NCBI GenBank assembly: GCA_019651435.1
Contig: BOYI01000004.1
Coordinates: 1 to 64,000 of the forward strand
DNA length: 64,000 bases
Source: Pelagibacteraceae bacterium
GTDB lineage: Bacteria > Pseudomonadota > Alphaproteobacteria > HIMB59
Direction: 5' to 3'
Shown: positions 36,688 through 46,069 of the stretch, one piece after another
Numbering within the stretch: the stretch's first letter is position 1
Layout: every line of letters starts with the position of its first letter
Translations under genes and position numbers: made by a program
The notes under the pieces: generated by a model
Database searches by the model: none
Told to the model about the DNA's origin: nothing
Seen by the model: the letters and a program-made list of their open reading frames with translations, nothing else

Positions 36688-37700
36688 CCATGCAATTCGT
36701 TTTCCAATAACGAAGTTAGGAGGAGTATATGATCATCTCGATCATTAAGACAGGGGATATATCCAAATTTTTTCCCACCATTTTCCATAAAAATTTCTCT
36801 ATTTTCTTCATTTAGTTCTTCAATGGTCTCTAGGCAATCAGAAGAAAAGGCAGGGCTAATAACATGGATATCATCGGTACCTTCTTTAGCTAAACTTTCA
36901 ATTGTCTTATCAGTATAGGGTTGTAGCCACTCTGCAGGACCAAACCTTGATTGAAAAGTTGTCATATAACTATCTTCAGGTAAGTTCATGGACTCTGCAA
37001 CTAGTCGTGTTGTTTTCCTACAGAAGCAGTGATAGGGGTCTCCTTTGTCTAAATATTTTTTTGGAATTCCGTGGTAACTAAAAAGTAGTTTTTTTGGTTT
37101 ATCATTTTTACTCCAAAATTCTTCAATACTATTTTTCAGTGCTTGAATATAGAGAGGTTGATCATAATAACTTCCAATAAATCTTAAAGAAGGAACCCAA
37201 CGCCATTTTTGAAGCTCTAAGGCAACTGCGTCAAAAGTTGAACCCGTTGTAGCGGCACAATATTGAGGGTAAAGGGGAAGAACAATAATGCGATCACAAT
37301 TTTGTTTTCTTAGATTATTTAAACCTTCTGCAATACTAGGATTGCCATATCTCATCCCAATATCAAAAACTAGATTGGAATATTTTTTTTCTAATTTCTC
37401 TTTGATGAGGCTTTTTTGTTTTTTTGTGTAAAGCAATAAAGGTGAACCATCATCTGTCCAAACTGATTGATAGGCCTTTGCAGATTTAGCGGGCCTTGTG
37501 CGAAGAACTATACCATTTAAAATTAACCACCAAATTGGTTTTGGAGTTTCGATTACCCTCTCATCACTTAAGAATTGTCGGAGGTATGTTTTCAAAGAAG
37601 GAGCTGTTGGTTCATCTGGCGTTCCTAAATTTGTCAAAAGGATACCTGTTTTTAAACCAGATCCGTGGATATACAGCTCGTTGCCTTTGAAGTTTGCCAT
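36678..37700 (-). CDS. hemH: ferrochelatase
   Basis: 340 residues. Inserts Fe2+ into protoporphyrin IX. ILLTNLGTPDEPTAPSLKTY, FLSDERVIETPKPIWWLIL, VLPLYPQYCAATTGSTFD, LLFSYHGIPKKYLDKGDPYH (His of the active site) and ISPAFSSDCLETIEEL (second active-site block with Glu) are present. Sits between hemE and hemF in the minus-strand heme run. Confidence 0.95.
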   Translation of the reverse strand: MANFKGNELYIHGSGLKTGILLTNLGTPDEPTAPSLKTYLRQFLSDERVIETPKPIWWLILNGIVLRTRPAKSAKAYQSVWTDDGSPLLLYTKKQKSLIKEKLEKKYSNLVFDIGMRYGNPSIAEGLNNLRKQNCDRIIVLPLYPQYCAATTGSTFDAVALELQKWRWVPSLRFIGSYYDQPLYIQALKNSIEEFWSKNDKPKKLLFSYHGIPKKYLDKGDPYHCFCRKTTRLVAESMNLPEDSYMTTFQSRFGPAEWLQPYTDKTIESLAKEGTDDIHVISPAFSSDCLETIEELNEENREIFMENGGKKFGYIPCLNDRDDHILLLTSLLENELHGWV

Positions 37701-37718
37701 TGAAAAAAGGTACGTTTT

Positions 37719-38732
37719 TTAGGCTAATTTAGTTCTTATTTGTTCGATAAAAAGGTGAATATTGGTCTCAGGTGTGATCTTTTGCACTCCATGATCTAAG
37801 CTTGCAATCCAGCCAGAGCGTTGACTGACATCAAAGGATTGACATAAATCAATGTATTCGTTAAGTGCCATTAGAAAATCAGATTTTTCAGGAATAGCTA
37901 AAAGTTCATTGGAAAAATTACCCTGTAAGGATAGGTGGGTTTGAGAAAGTTCCTTAAAAATATTATGCTGTGTTCCAAGAACAGTTAATTGTAAATTTGA
38001 TATTCCTTTAAGAAGTTCAAACTTAGAGTGAGAAATATTTTTCGTGAAATAACCAATACGATTAGGATATTGATCAGCTATTTGTTCGATAAAGGGAAGA
38101 CAATAGTCCTCGAACTCCTTATCCGTTAGCTGATTAGCCTCAGTGTCAAAGATCATTAATAGATCAATGTCATTTTGAAATTGGATATCAATATTTTTTT
38201 AAAATCTTTTCTAATACTGGTAGGGCTTCAATTAATAAATTATCAGTAATTGGATTATTGCGAACTGCAAAGTGGTATAAAGTGATAGGACCCCCTGTAA
38301 ACCCAATGAGAGATTTATTTTGAGGAAGAGATGAGCGAATATTTTGAAGAGCTAGGTGCTGGAATTGGATGTATTCTTCAAAGGCATCTAAGTGAATATT
38401 ATCGAGCATCGATCTAGATAAATTTTTCTCAAAGACTGGACCAGGACTAAAAGATAGTCCCATACCTAAAAATCAAGTGGGAAAAGTATATCGCTAAACA
38501 GAATGGCAGCATCAAAATCAAATTCTTGAATAGGACCTAATGTTACTTCACAAGCTAGTTCAGGCTCACGACATAGCTGTTCAAAAGTATATTTTTGTTT
38601 GAGTTGTTGATAGTGATTATGATACCGACCAGCTTGGCGCATCATCCAAATAGGGGGAACAGCTTGATCTACTTTTTGAAGAGCATTGCTGAATGATTGA
38701 TTATAAATGTGAGACAATATCTCTAGCTCCAT
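37719..38732 (-). CDS. hemE: uroporphyrinogen decarboxylase, frameshifted
   Basis: Decarboxylates uroporphyrinogen III to coproporphyrinogen III. The start [12 protein letters not shown] is at 38732, 32 bases inside hemB. Then [20 protein letters not shown] (substrate-binding Arg motif), [20 protein letters not shown] (frame change near 38464), [25 protein letters not shown] after a second frame change near 38170, and [12 protein letters not shown] at the end. About 337 codons joined, normal length. Both breaks are single indels. Confidence 0.92.
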
Positions 38733-39621
38733 AGGTGATGATGTAATCTGCCTTAGCGCGACTAAACACATTCAAAGACTCCATTAATAAATCAGGGTAT
38801 TTGCCCAGCCCTTGGGAGTCTAATAATTTTAAACTCGCGAATTCTCCACTGACTTGATAGGCCCCTGTAGGAAGTAAGGTTTCCGCCTTAATTTCTTGAA
38901 TTAAATCAATTGAAGTCATTCCGGGCTTCACCATTAAATAATTAGCTCCTTGAGCAGCATTAATAATTGAACTTTGAATAGCTTTAGATCGATCATTGAC
39001 TGGAAGTTGATAAGAGGATCGGTCATAGCCTTTAGGCGTTGAATTAGCAGCCTCACGAAATGGACCATAAAATCCACTTTTGAATTTAGAGGAATAGCTC
39101 ATTATCTGAGCAGCATTAAAATTATTTTCATTAAATATTTTTCTTAAATACTTGGTTGTATCTTTCATCATATCACTCGGAGCAATAATATCTGCCCCTG
39201 CTTCTAGATAAGTGTTTGCAGCTAATCCCAAAGCATAGTGAGTTTCTGGTAAATTAATTTTTTTATTATGAGATATGCCACAATGACCATCTGGAGTAAT
39301 AGAACATAAGCAAGTATCGATCAACAATGTGAGATCTTTTTTAAACTGTGTTTTTAATGATCGAATAACCTCATAATGAAAACTAAAATCTTCTGGCAGT
39401 TTTTGCTTTTCTTTTGGAACTATAAAGAAAAGAAAATTACGCAAACCTTTTTTTAAGTCTTTTTCAACCGCTTTAAGGATAGTGGATTGAGGCCAACTAT
39501 AGTTTTCTCCTAAGCCTTTAATTTTTTTTGGAGATTTAAGCCTTTGATCAACAAACATTGGTTGAATTAACATTTGTTTAGAGAGTTTATTTGTTTTTCT
39601 AATTGGAAAATAGGATTTCAT
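38701..39621 (-). CDS. hemB: delta-aminolevulinic acid dehydratase (porphobilinogen synthase)
   Basis: 306 residues, intact. Condenses two ALA into porphobilinogen. [18 protein letters not shown] carries the metal-binding Cys cluster, [34 protein letters not shown] and [19 protein letters not shown] (Schiff-base Lys), and [15 protein letters not shown] follow. Start overlaps the end of hemC-hemD by four bases. Confidence 0.95.
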   Translation of the reverse strand: MKSYFPIRKTNKLSKQMLIQPMFVDQRLKSPKKIKGLGENYSWPQSTILKAVEKDLKKGLRNFLFFIVPKEKQKLPEDFSFHYEVIRSLKTQFKKDLTLLIDTCLCSITPDGHCGISHNKKINLPETHYALGLAANTYLEAGADIIAPSDMMKDTTKYLRKIFNENNFNAAQIMSYSSKFKSGFYGPFREAANSTPKGYDRSSYQLPVNDRSKAIQSSIINAAQGANYLMVKPGMTSIDLIQEIKAETLLPTGAYQVSGEFASLKLLDSQGLGKYPDLLMESLNVFSRAKADYIITYGARDIVSHL

Positions 39622-41095
39622 TTAAGTTCATATTTTTTAAAGTCTTCATAACTAAGATATACATTTAATTGTTCTTTAGGAATAATTTTAGAGATTTCTT
39701 GATAGGTATTACCTGGCCCACAAGCATTCTTTTTATTTAAGATATCAGGACGAAGTTGAATAGCCAATTTAAAGGCTGAATAACTCATCCAATAAAAACT
39801 CTCTGCTAGAAAAAGATTATCAATCGTCTGCTCATTTAATGATGGAACTAATTGATAATGAGCAAAAGGCTGAAAGGAATTAGATACCTTATTCTTTTTA
39901 TAAGTCAGTTTAATAGGTTTTGATTTGGATTGAATATAATAGCTTTCAATAGGCCGATATTTTTCCCCAAAACCATCAAAGCTATAGTTGACCTTGACTC
40001 CAGTTTTATTGAATTTTCGCCAACTAGTTACACCAGCAGTTCCCAAAAATCCAGCTTTAGAAATCTTTGATTTGGGCAAATTTTCTGTTCTTGTTGCAAG
40101 AATATGTTTATGAGAGAGGTCTTTTTTTAGAGGTAATGGCTCCCGATTAAACATTTTATAATTTTTAAGATTAGCAGGAAAAATATACTTTACTTTTTTA
40201 GTTCTAGGTTTTGATAAGTATTTTTTTTCATGAAAATATTTTTTAGTATGTTCATCTTTTCCTCTAGCAAAAAGAATTTGTTGATCTAAAAAACTTTCAA
40301 CCGTCACACCAATATCTAACGCACATCCTCCACCCCATCGTGATAAAAATTTCCTTTCTAACTGAGCTTGATGAAAAGAATGAGGGTCATTGATTGATTG
40401 TAGAATATTATCTAATTTTCTATTTTTTGCTGAGTACTCTAAAGCAATACATCCTTGTGCTGCGGCAGCTGGAAAATTGGATAAAGGTAAAATGATATAC
40501 TCAAACTGATTAAAATATTTTCTAAATTTTTGAAATTCTTTATTATTAATTTTCTGACCATATTGAAAAACACGATCAATTGCAGCTTTTGCCATAAAAA
40601 CTCCATCATGTTTGTTTGATAAAATTATTTTTTCTAATCGAGTGGTAATATTTCCACGAATGCTATTCGATTTAAATTTTTTGTTTGGTAAGAATTCACG
40701 CAAATGGCGGAGATAAAATCTTCTCCTTGGCGAGGATGTGGCGATTGTGAGAGAAGATCGGTGAATTGATTTTTTTTTGATCAATAAAACATCACGAGGA
40801 TCGTCTCGATTCAAGCAAATAAATTTGGATTTTTTTGAATGTTTGACAGGCAGGTCTTTAAAGGAATGAACAACTAAATCAGTTTTATTTAAATGAAGTT
40901 GTTTGCTGAGAGAGTTAGTAAAAACTCCAAAACCATGTTTTTCCCATGACTTTGAAGAAGTATCGTATCCCCAATTGACTCAGTGTATTGGATAGAAATT
41001 GGACCTTTGAAAATAGTTTTAATTTTTTTAATGGCTAAATGAGTTTGTATTTGAGCAAGAAAGCTTGATCGAGATAAGACTTTAATTTCTTTCAT
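39618..41095 (-). CDS. hemC: hydroxymethylbilane synthase fused to a HemD-like uroporphyrinogen-III synthase domain, one frameshift
   Basis: About 490 codons, against about 310 for HemC alone. N-terminus VLSRSSFLAQIQTHLAIKKI, IQYTESIGDT, frame change near 40945, then GVFTNSLSKQLH, DLVVHSFKDLPV and, in the long frame, TIATSSPRRRFYLRHLR, NITTRLEKI, HDGVFMAKAAIDRV, PAAAAQGCIALEY and FLSRWGGGCALDIGV with the dipyrromethane cofactor Cys. After HemC domain 3 (QILFARG) about 170 more residues include GFLGTAGVTSWRKFNKTGVK, YQLVPS, ESFYWMSYSAFKLAIQLRP and KNACGPGNTYQEISK, matching HemD-style TSxxAV and GPxT blocks. No other hemD is in the cluster. First gene of the run; divergent from the monooxygenase gene. 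Confidence 0.8.
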
Positions 41096-41148
41096 TTAAA
41101 CTAAACTATAGATTATTCGTATTTTAACTAAATCTTTTAGACAAAAAA

Positions 41149-42159
41149 ATGGAAATTGGAATAGATAGTTTTGCTGGCTTAAGAGAGGGTGAACATGATG
41201 GCGCCGCAGCCATTAATGAACTTCTTGAGCGCATTCAATTTGCTGATCAAGTAGGCCTACACACTTTTGGAATAGGAGAGCATCATCGTCAAGAGTTTCT
41301 TGACTCCTCCCCATTTAATATTCTATCAGCGGCAGCGGCAAAAACTGAAAAAATTAAGTTGATCAGTGCTGTGACTGTTTTAAGTGCTTCAGACCCTGTG
41401 CGAACTTTTCAAAGTTTGTCTACTCTTGATCTGATTTCAAAAGGAAGAGCTGAAATGGTTGCGGGCAGAGGTTCTTTCTCTGAGGCATTTCCTTTATTTG
41501 GTTTTGATTTTAAGGACTATGATGATCTCTTTATTGAGAAATTAGATCTCTTACTTCAAATTCGTAATAATGAGTTTGTGAATTGGTCAGGAAAATTTCG
41601 ACCTGCTATTAATAATCTTCCAATCTATCCTCGTCCTATACAAGATCCACTTCCCATATGGCTAGGAGTAGGAGGAACACCTCAATCTTTTGCTAGGGCA
41701 GGTGTTTTAGGATTGCCTTTAATGGTAGCTATCATTGGGGGAAATACCCATCGTTTTAAACCCTTGGTAGATATCTACCGAGAAGCTTGGATGCAAGCGG
41801 GCCATCCTCCAGAAAAACTACAAGTTGGATTACATTCATTAGGATTCGTAGGAAAAACTATGGAAGAGGCTATTGACCTTTATTATGAGGGTTATGCAAA
41901 AATGTTTACTAAAATTGGTCGAGAGCGAGGTTGGGGACCAGTGACTCGAGAACAATTTGATCAACTAATTGGCCCATTAGGAGCTATAGTTTTAGGAAGC
42001 CCAGAGCAAGTTGCAGAGAAAATACTAAGACATAGTGAGGCACTAGGTGGAATTACCCGTTTCCAATTTCAAATGGATATTGCTGACATTACCCATCAAA
42101 AACTCCTTAATTCTATTGAATTAATTGGTAAAGAGGTAATACCTCTTATTAATAAGTAG
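41149..42159 (+). CDS. luciferase-like flavin-dependent monooxygenase
   Basis: 336 residues, TIM-barrel LLM-class oxidoreductase. EIGIDSFAGLREGEHD, FADQVGLHTFGIGEHHRQEF (family GxGEHH motif), LISAVTVLSASDPVRTFQS, GRAEMVAGRGSFSEAFPLFG, DPLPIWLGVGGTPQSFARAG and LGAIVLGSPEQVAEKILRH. Reduced-flavin (FMN) dependent; substrate unknown. 53 bp from the divergent hemC start, so the two share a promoter region. Confidence 0.9.
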   Translation: MEIGIDSFAGLREGEHDGAAAINELLERIQFADQVGLHTFGIGEHHRQEFLDSSPFNILSAAAAKTEKIKLISAVTVLSASDPVRTFQSLSTLDLISKGRAEMVAGRGSFSEAFPLFGFDFKDYDDLFIEKLDLLLQIRNNEFVNWSGKFRPAINNLPIYPRPIQDPLPIWLGVGGTPQSFARAGVLGLPLMVAIIGGNTHRFKPLVDIYREAWMQAGHPPEKLQVGLHSLGFVGKTMEEAIDLYYEGYAKMFTKIGRERGWGPVTREQFDQLIGPLGAIVLGSPEQVAEKILRHSEALGGITRFQFQMDIADITHQKLLNSIELIGKEVIPLINK

Positions 42160-42235
42160 TAAGAATTTTATTTTTGATGCCTTATGCGTCTAATTTTCTA
42201 TTTCTTTTGGAAAGGAAGCTACATATTTTAAATTT

Positions 42236-43504
42236 GTGAAAACACATAATTGGAAATCAAATTATTTTAGCACTCTTGAGACAGAGATAGATAAGATCAA
42301 AGAAGAGGGTCATTACCGAGTTTTTAATAATATTGAGAGAAAAGCTGGTCAATATCCTAAAGCTACTCGTCATCATGAGGGAAATACAGAAGAGATAGAT
42401 GTTTGGTGTTCAAATGACTATCTGGGTATGAGCCAAAACAAACACGTCATCTCAGCAATGCAATCAGCTGCAGAAAAATTAGGTGCAGGTAGTGGTGGAA
42501 CTAGAAATATCTCCGGGACAACAAATTTCCATATTCAATTAGAAAAAGAAATTGCAGCTCTTCATCAAAAAGAAAGAGCTCTTGCTTTTAACTCAGGATA
42601 TAGTGCTAATGAGTCAGCACTTAAGTCAATTATATCTGCCTTTGATAATTGCTTAGTATTAAGTGATGAATTAAATCATGCCTCTTTAATAGAAGGTATT
42701 CGTGGAAGTAAAAAAGAAAAAGCTATTTTTAGACATAATGATGTCAAACATCTAAAAGATATTTTACAAGGGGTTGAATTTTCTCGACCAAAGATAATTG
42801 TATTAGAGTCAGTTTATTCAATGGAAGCAGACTTTGCACCCTTAGAGGATGTAATTGAAGTAGCTCAGGATAATGGTGCTTTAATTTACTTAGATGAAGT
42901 TCATGCAGTAGGATTGTATGGTCCAAATGCAGCTGGAGTTGCGGAACAAAAGGGTGTTGCAGAACATATAGATATAATTAATGGCACCTTAGCTAAAGCT
43001 TTTGGACTAGCAGGCGGTTATATTGCTTCATCAAATACCATTATTGATTTTGTTCGAAGTTTTTCTAAAGGTTTTATTTTTACTACTTCTATGTGCCCAG
43101 CAGTAGCGGCAGGAAGCCTAGAAAGCATTCAACAAGTTAAGCAAAATGCAGAAGTAAGAGACTCATTTTTTGAGAACGTTAATTTTGTGAAATCTCAATT
43201 ACGATCTGCAGGTATCCCATTTCTTGACTCAGGTTCGCATATCATCCCTGTTTTGATTGGAGATAGCAAACTATGTAAGCAAATCAGCGATTATTTACTT
43301 GATGAACATCAAGTTTATGTTCAACCAATTAATTATCCCACTGTCCCCAAAGGAACAGAACGTATTCGTATTACTCCTACCCCTTGTCATTCAGAAGAAG
43401 CTACAGAAAAGTTTGTTGAAGCATTAAAAGATGCTTGGTTAAAATTTATGCCTCTTTTGTCTAAATTTGAAAATGACTTTGCTGGTAAAGTAAAATCCAT
43501 ATAA
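42236..43504 (+). CDS. hemA: 5-aminolevulinate synthase (C4 pathway)
   Basis: 422 residues from GTG 42236 (AAAGGAAG 20 bases upstream; spacing is long). PLP enzyme making ALA from glycine and succinyl-CoA, the alphaproteobacterial entry to heme. Conserved blocks: HYRVFNNIERKAGQYPKA, VWCSNDYLGMSQNKHVISAM, GAGSGGTRNISGTTNFHIQL, LVLSDELNHASLIEGIRG, LIYLDEVHAVGLYG and NGTLAKAFGLAGGYI with the Schiff-base Lys. Separated from the minus-strand heme run by one gene; together they cover ALA to heme. Confidence 0.95.
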   Translation: MKTHNWKSNYFSTLETEIDKIKEEGHYRVFNNIERKAGQYPKATRHHEGNTEEIDVWCSNDYLGMSQNKHVISAMQSAAEKLGAGSGGTRNISGTTNFHIQLEKEIAALHQKERALAFNSGYSANESALKSIISAFDNCLVLSDELNHASLIEGIRGSKKEKAIFRHNDVKHLKDILQGVEFSRPKIIVLESVYSMEADFAPLEDVIEVAQDNGALIYLDEVHAVGLYGPNAAGVAEQKGVAEHIDIINGTLAKAFGLAGGYIASSNTIIDFVRSFSKGFIFTTSMCPAVAAGSLESIQQVKQNAEVRDSFFENVNFVKSQLRSAGIPFLDSGSHIIPVLIGDSKLCKQISDYLLDEHQVYVQPINYPTVPKGTERIRITPTPCHSEEATEKFVEALKDAWLKFMPLLSKFENDFAGKVKSI

Positions 43505-43522
43505 AATAATTTCTATTCTACT

Positions 43523-44395
43523 ATGAAAAATGTATCTGTAATTGCGTTTTATAGCTTTTTTAGGATAGATAACCTTGAATTACTGGAAAATCAAATTCAG
43601 GATTTTTTACAACCCATTGATATTAAAGGAACTATTTTAATTGGACCTGAGGGTCTTAATGGAACAATCGCTATTCCCTTAAATGAAGAAAAAAAAACTA
43701 TTCAGTATTTAGAAAAACTTGGAGTGCAATCTCAAAATATTAAAGTATCTAAATTTGATGGAAAGAGAGTCTTCAATCGTTTCAAAACAAAAATTAAAAA
43801 AGAAATTGTTACTTCAGATTTTGATTTAAGTATTGAAGAAATTGAACAAGGTCAATTTATTGATCCTGATCAGTGGGATAATTTTATTAATCAAGATGAT
43901 GTTGAGATTATTGATACCCGAAATGATTATGAATTTAAAGTTGGACATTTTCAAAATGCTACTAACCCCGATATAAAAACTTTTCGAGAGTTTAAAAAAT
44001 ACATCGAAGGGCGAAAAGAGGAACTTCAAAATAAAAAAGTAGCAATTTATTGCACAGGAGGCATTCGTTGTGAGAAGGCAGGGCCTTTAATGCAAAAATA
44101 TGGAATCGATACCTATCAACTCAAAGGAGGGATCCTCAAATATTTTGAAGATACACCAGCATCTAAATGGAATGGAGAGTGTTTTGTGTTTGATTATCGA
44201 GTTTCTGTAGATAAACAACTTCAACCTGGCTCCAACGAGCTTTGTTTTGGATGTAATATGCCCCTTACACCAGAGGAGAAAAAATCACCTCATTATGAAG
44301 AGGGATTTACATGTCCTGACTGCTACGACCAATTGACGGAGAAGAAGCGACGCTCATTGACAGATAAAAGAGATCATTGGAAGCGAATTTTATGA
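43523..44395 (+). CDS. trhO: tRNA uridine(34) hydroxylase (rhodanese-domain TrhO)
   Basis: 290 residues. Oxygen-dependent formation of 5-hydroxyuridine at tRNA position 34. N-terminal VIAFYSFFRIDNLELLENQ, GTILIGPEGLNGTIAIP; the rhodanese domain with VEIIDTRNDYEFKVGHF and AIYCTGGIRCEKAGPLMQKY (catalytic Cys); C-terminal CFGCNMPLTPEEKKSPHYE and CPDCYDQLTEKKRRSL metal-binding tail. Same strand as hemA, 18 bp apart. Confidence 0.93.
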   Translation: MKNVSVIAFYSFFRIDNLELLENQIQDFLQPIDIKGTILIGPEGLNGTIAIPLNEEKKTIQYLEKLGVQSQNIKVSKFDGKRVFNRFKTKIKKEIVTSDFDLSIEEIEQGQFIDPDQWDNFINQDDVEIIDTRNDYEFKVGHFQNATNPDIKTFREFKKYIEGRKEELQNKKVAIYCTGGIRCEKAGPLMQKYGIDTYQLKGGILKYFEDTPASKWNGECFVFDYRVSVDKQLQPGSNELCFGCNMPLTPEEKKSPHYEEGFTCPDCYDQLTEKKRRSLTDKRDHWKRIL

Positions 44396-44448
44396 TTTTT
44401 TTTGACAATCAATCTTGACCAAATGATAAATTAGTTTATTTTACGCCA

Positions 44449-44643
44449 ATGGCAAAAAAGTCGACTTATCAATTAAAACAGCTTATTCCTGAAGAAAAAC
44501 CAGAAACAGGAACCAAGTATATTGTCCGTAAACCAACAAAAGGAATGAAAGTTTCTGATAAATTAAGACAAAGAAAGTACGATCCCGTCTTAAAACAACA
44601 TGTTTGGTTTGTTGAAAAGAAAATGCCTCCTCATAGCAAATAA
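44449..44643 (+). CDS. rpmG: 50S ribosomal protein bL33
   Basis: 64 residues. N-terminal AKKSTYQLKQL and the diagnostic KYDPVLKQHVWFVEKKM near the C-terminus. A few residues longer than usual (50-56) because of an insertion around residues 12-30. No Cys pairs, so it is the zinc-independent type. Confidence 0.8.
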   Translation: MAKKSTYQLKQLIPEEKPETGTKYIVRKPTKGMKVSDKLRQRKYDPVLKQHVWFVEKKMPPHSK

Positions 44644-44667
44644 TTTTGCTAAAATCTTATCATCGAA

Positions 44668-46065
44668 CATAAATCATTATATTGGCTACGCCGAGACCTT
44701 CGTTTAGAAGATAATCCCGCTTTACTCTCTTTACAAAAAAGCCAAAACCCAGCTTTATTTGTTTATATCTACGACTCAGTGGAATGTCATGCGACAGGGG
44801 AGGCAGGGCATTGGTGGCTCAATGAGTCTTTAAAAAGACTGCAAGAATCTTATCGCTCTCGTTTTGGAGCATCACTGATCATCTTAGAGGGCGAGGCACT
44901 AGAGGTTTTACAAAAATTAGTCAAAAAATATAAAATCAATCAAGTCTTATGGAATCGTCTTTATTCACCTGAGACAATAAAAAGAGACACGATCATCAAG
45001 AAAACATTTCAAGACCAAGGAGTTGATGTTGAGACATTTAATGGACATCTATTAAATGAGCCTTGGGAGGTTCAAAATAATTCTGGACAATATTTTAAAG
45101 TATTTACTCCATACTGGAGAAAAGCTTTTGAAGTTTATCAATCAAAAAAAGAGAAATTAGAAAAACTCAAATCTATAAATGTAATAAGTCATCAAGAAAA
45201 TCTTACCTTTAATTTTTTACCAAAAAAAAATTGGTATCAAAAATTTTCAAAATATTGGACTCCAGGTGAAAAAGCTGCTCAAGATCAACTCTCGCAATAT
45301 TTAAAAACTAATATCGATATCTATAAAGAGGCGAGGGATCGACCTGACTTAGATCAGACCTCAAAACTCTCCCCCTATTTGCGGTTTGGAGAAATTTCTC
45401 CTCGAACGATTGTATTAAATATTTTAAAGTCCAAAAAATTATCAGCTTCTGTTTTAACCTATTTATCAGAAATTGGCTGGAGAGAATTTTCATACTCTTT
45501 GTTGTATTATTCTAAAAATTTAGCGTCTGTTCCTATCAACATGAAGTTTCAAAAGTTTCCATGGAGGAAAAGCAGTAAAGACTTAGATTTGTGGAAAAAG
45601 GGTAAAACCGGTATTCCCTTAGTAGATGCTGCTATGAAGCAAATTTATGAAAAAGGTTGGATGCATAATCGTCTTCGTATGGTGGTTGGAAGCTTTTTAG
45701 TTAAAAACTTATTATTGAACTGGACTTTAGGAGAGCGGTACTTTCAGGAAACCCTTCTAGATTACGACGAAGCTAGCAATGCTGCTGGTTGGCAATGGAT
45801 TGCAGGATGTGGAGCTGATGCATCTCCTTATTTTCGTGTGTTCAACCCGATCTTGCAGTCAGAGCGATTTGACCCTCAAGCAAAATTTATTTTGCAGTAT
45901 TTACCCCAATTACAAACTTTACAAAAACCCTCCTCAATTTTTCAACCACATTTACAAGAACAAGCATTCCAATCCTTGATCAATCAAAGCCTATATTATG
46001 AACCTCTTGTTGATTTAAAGGACTCCCGTAATCGAGCCTTAGAAGCCTATCAAAAGATAAAATAA
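44668..46065 (+). CDS. phrB: deoxyribodipyrimidine photolyase, start codon unclear
   Basis: Light-driven repair of cyclobutane pyrimidine dimers. Homology begins at SLYWLRRDLRLEDNPALLSL (44674 onward), upstream of the first in-frame ATG at 44779, so the true start is upstream; the open frame reaches back to 44653 without ATG, GTG or TTG. Either an ATC/ATT start or a base error. FAD-domain motifs: KLSPYLRFGEISPRTIV, IGWREFSYSLLYY, GIPLVDAAMKQIYEKGWMHN, RLRMVVGSFLVKNLLLNW, DYDEASNAAGWQWIAGCGAD. First gene of a five-gene plus-strand set. Confidence 0.9.
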   Translation, partial: HKSLYWLRRDLRLEDNPALLSLQKSQNPALFVYIYDSVECHATGEAGHWWLNESLKRLQESYRSRFGASLIILEGEALEVLQKLVKKYKINQVLWNRLYSPETIKRDTIIKKTFQDQGVDVETFNGHLLNEPWEVQNNSGQYFKVFTPYWRKAFEVYQSKKEKLEKLKSINVISHQENLTFNFLPKKNWYQKFSKYWTPGEKAAQDQLSQYLKTNIDIYKEARDRPDLDQTSKLSPYLRFGEISPRTIVLNILKSKKLSASVLTYLSEIGWREFSYSLLYYSKNLASVPINMKFQKFPWRKSSKDLDLWKKGKTGIPLVDAAMKQIYEKGWMHNRLRMVVGSFLVKNLLLNWTLGERYFQETLLDYDEASNAAGWQWIAGCGADASPYFRVFNPILQSERFDPQAKFILQYLPQLQTLQKPSSIFQPHLQEQAFQSLINQSLYYEPLVDLKDSRNRALEAYQKIK

Positions 46066-46069
46066 TAGC

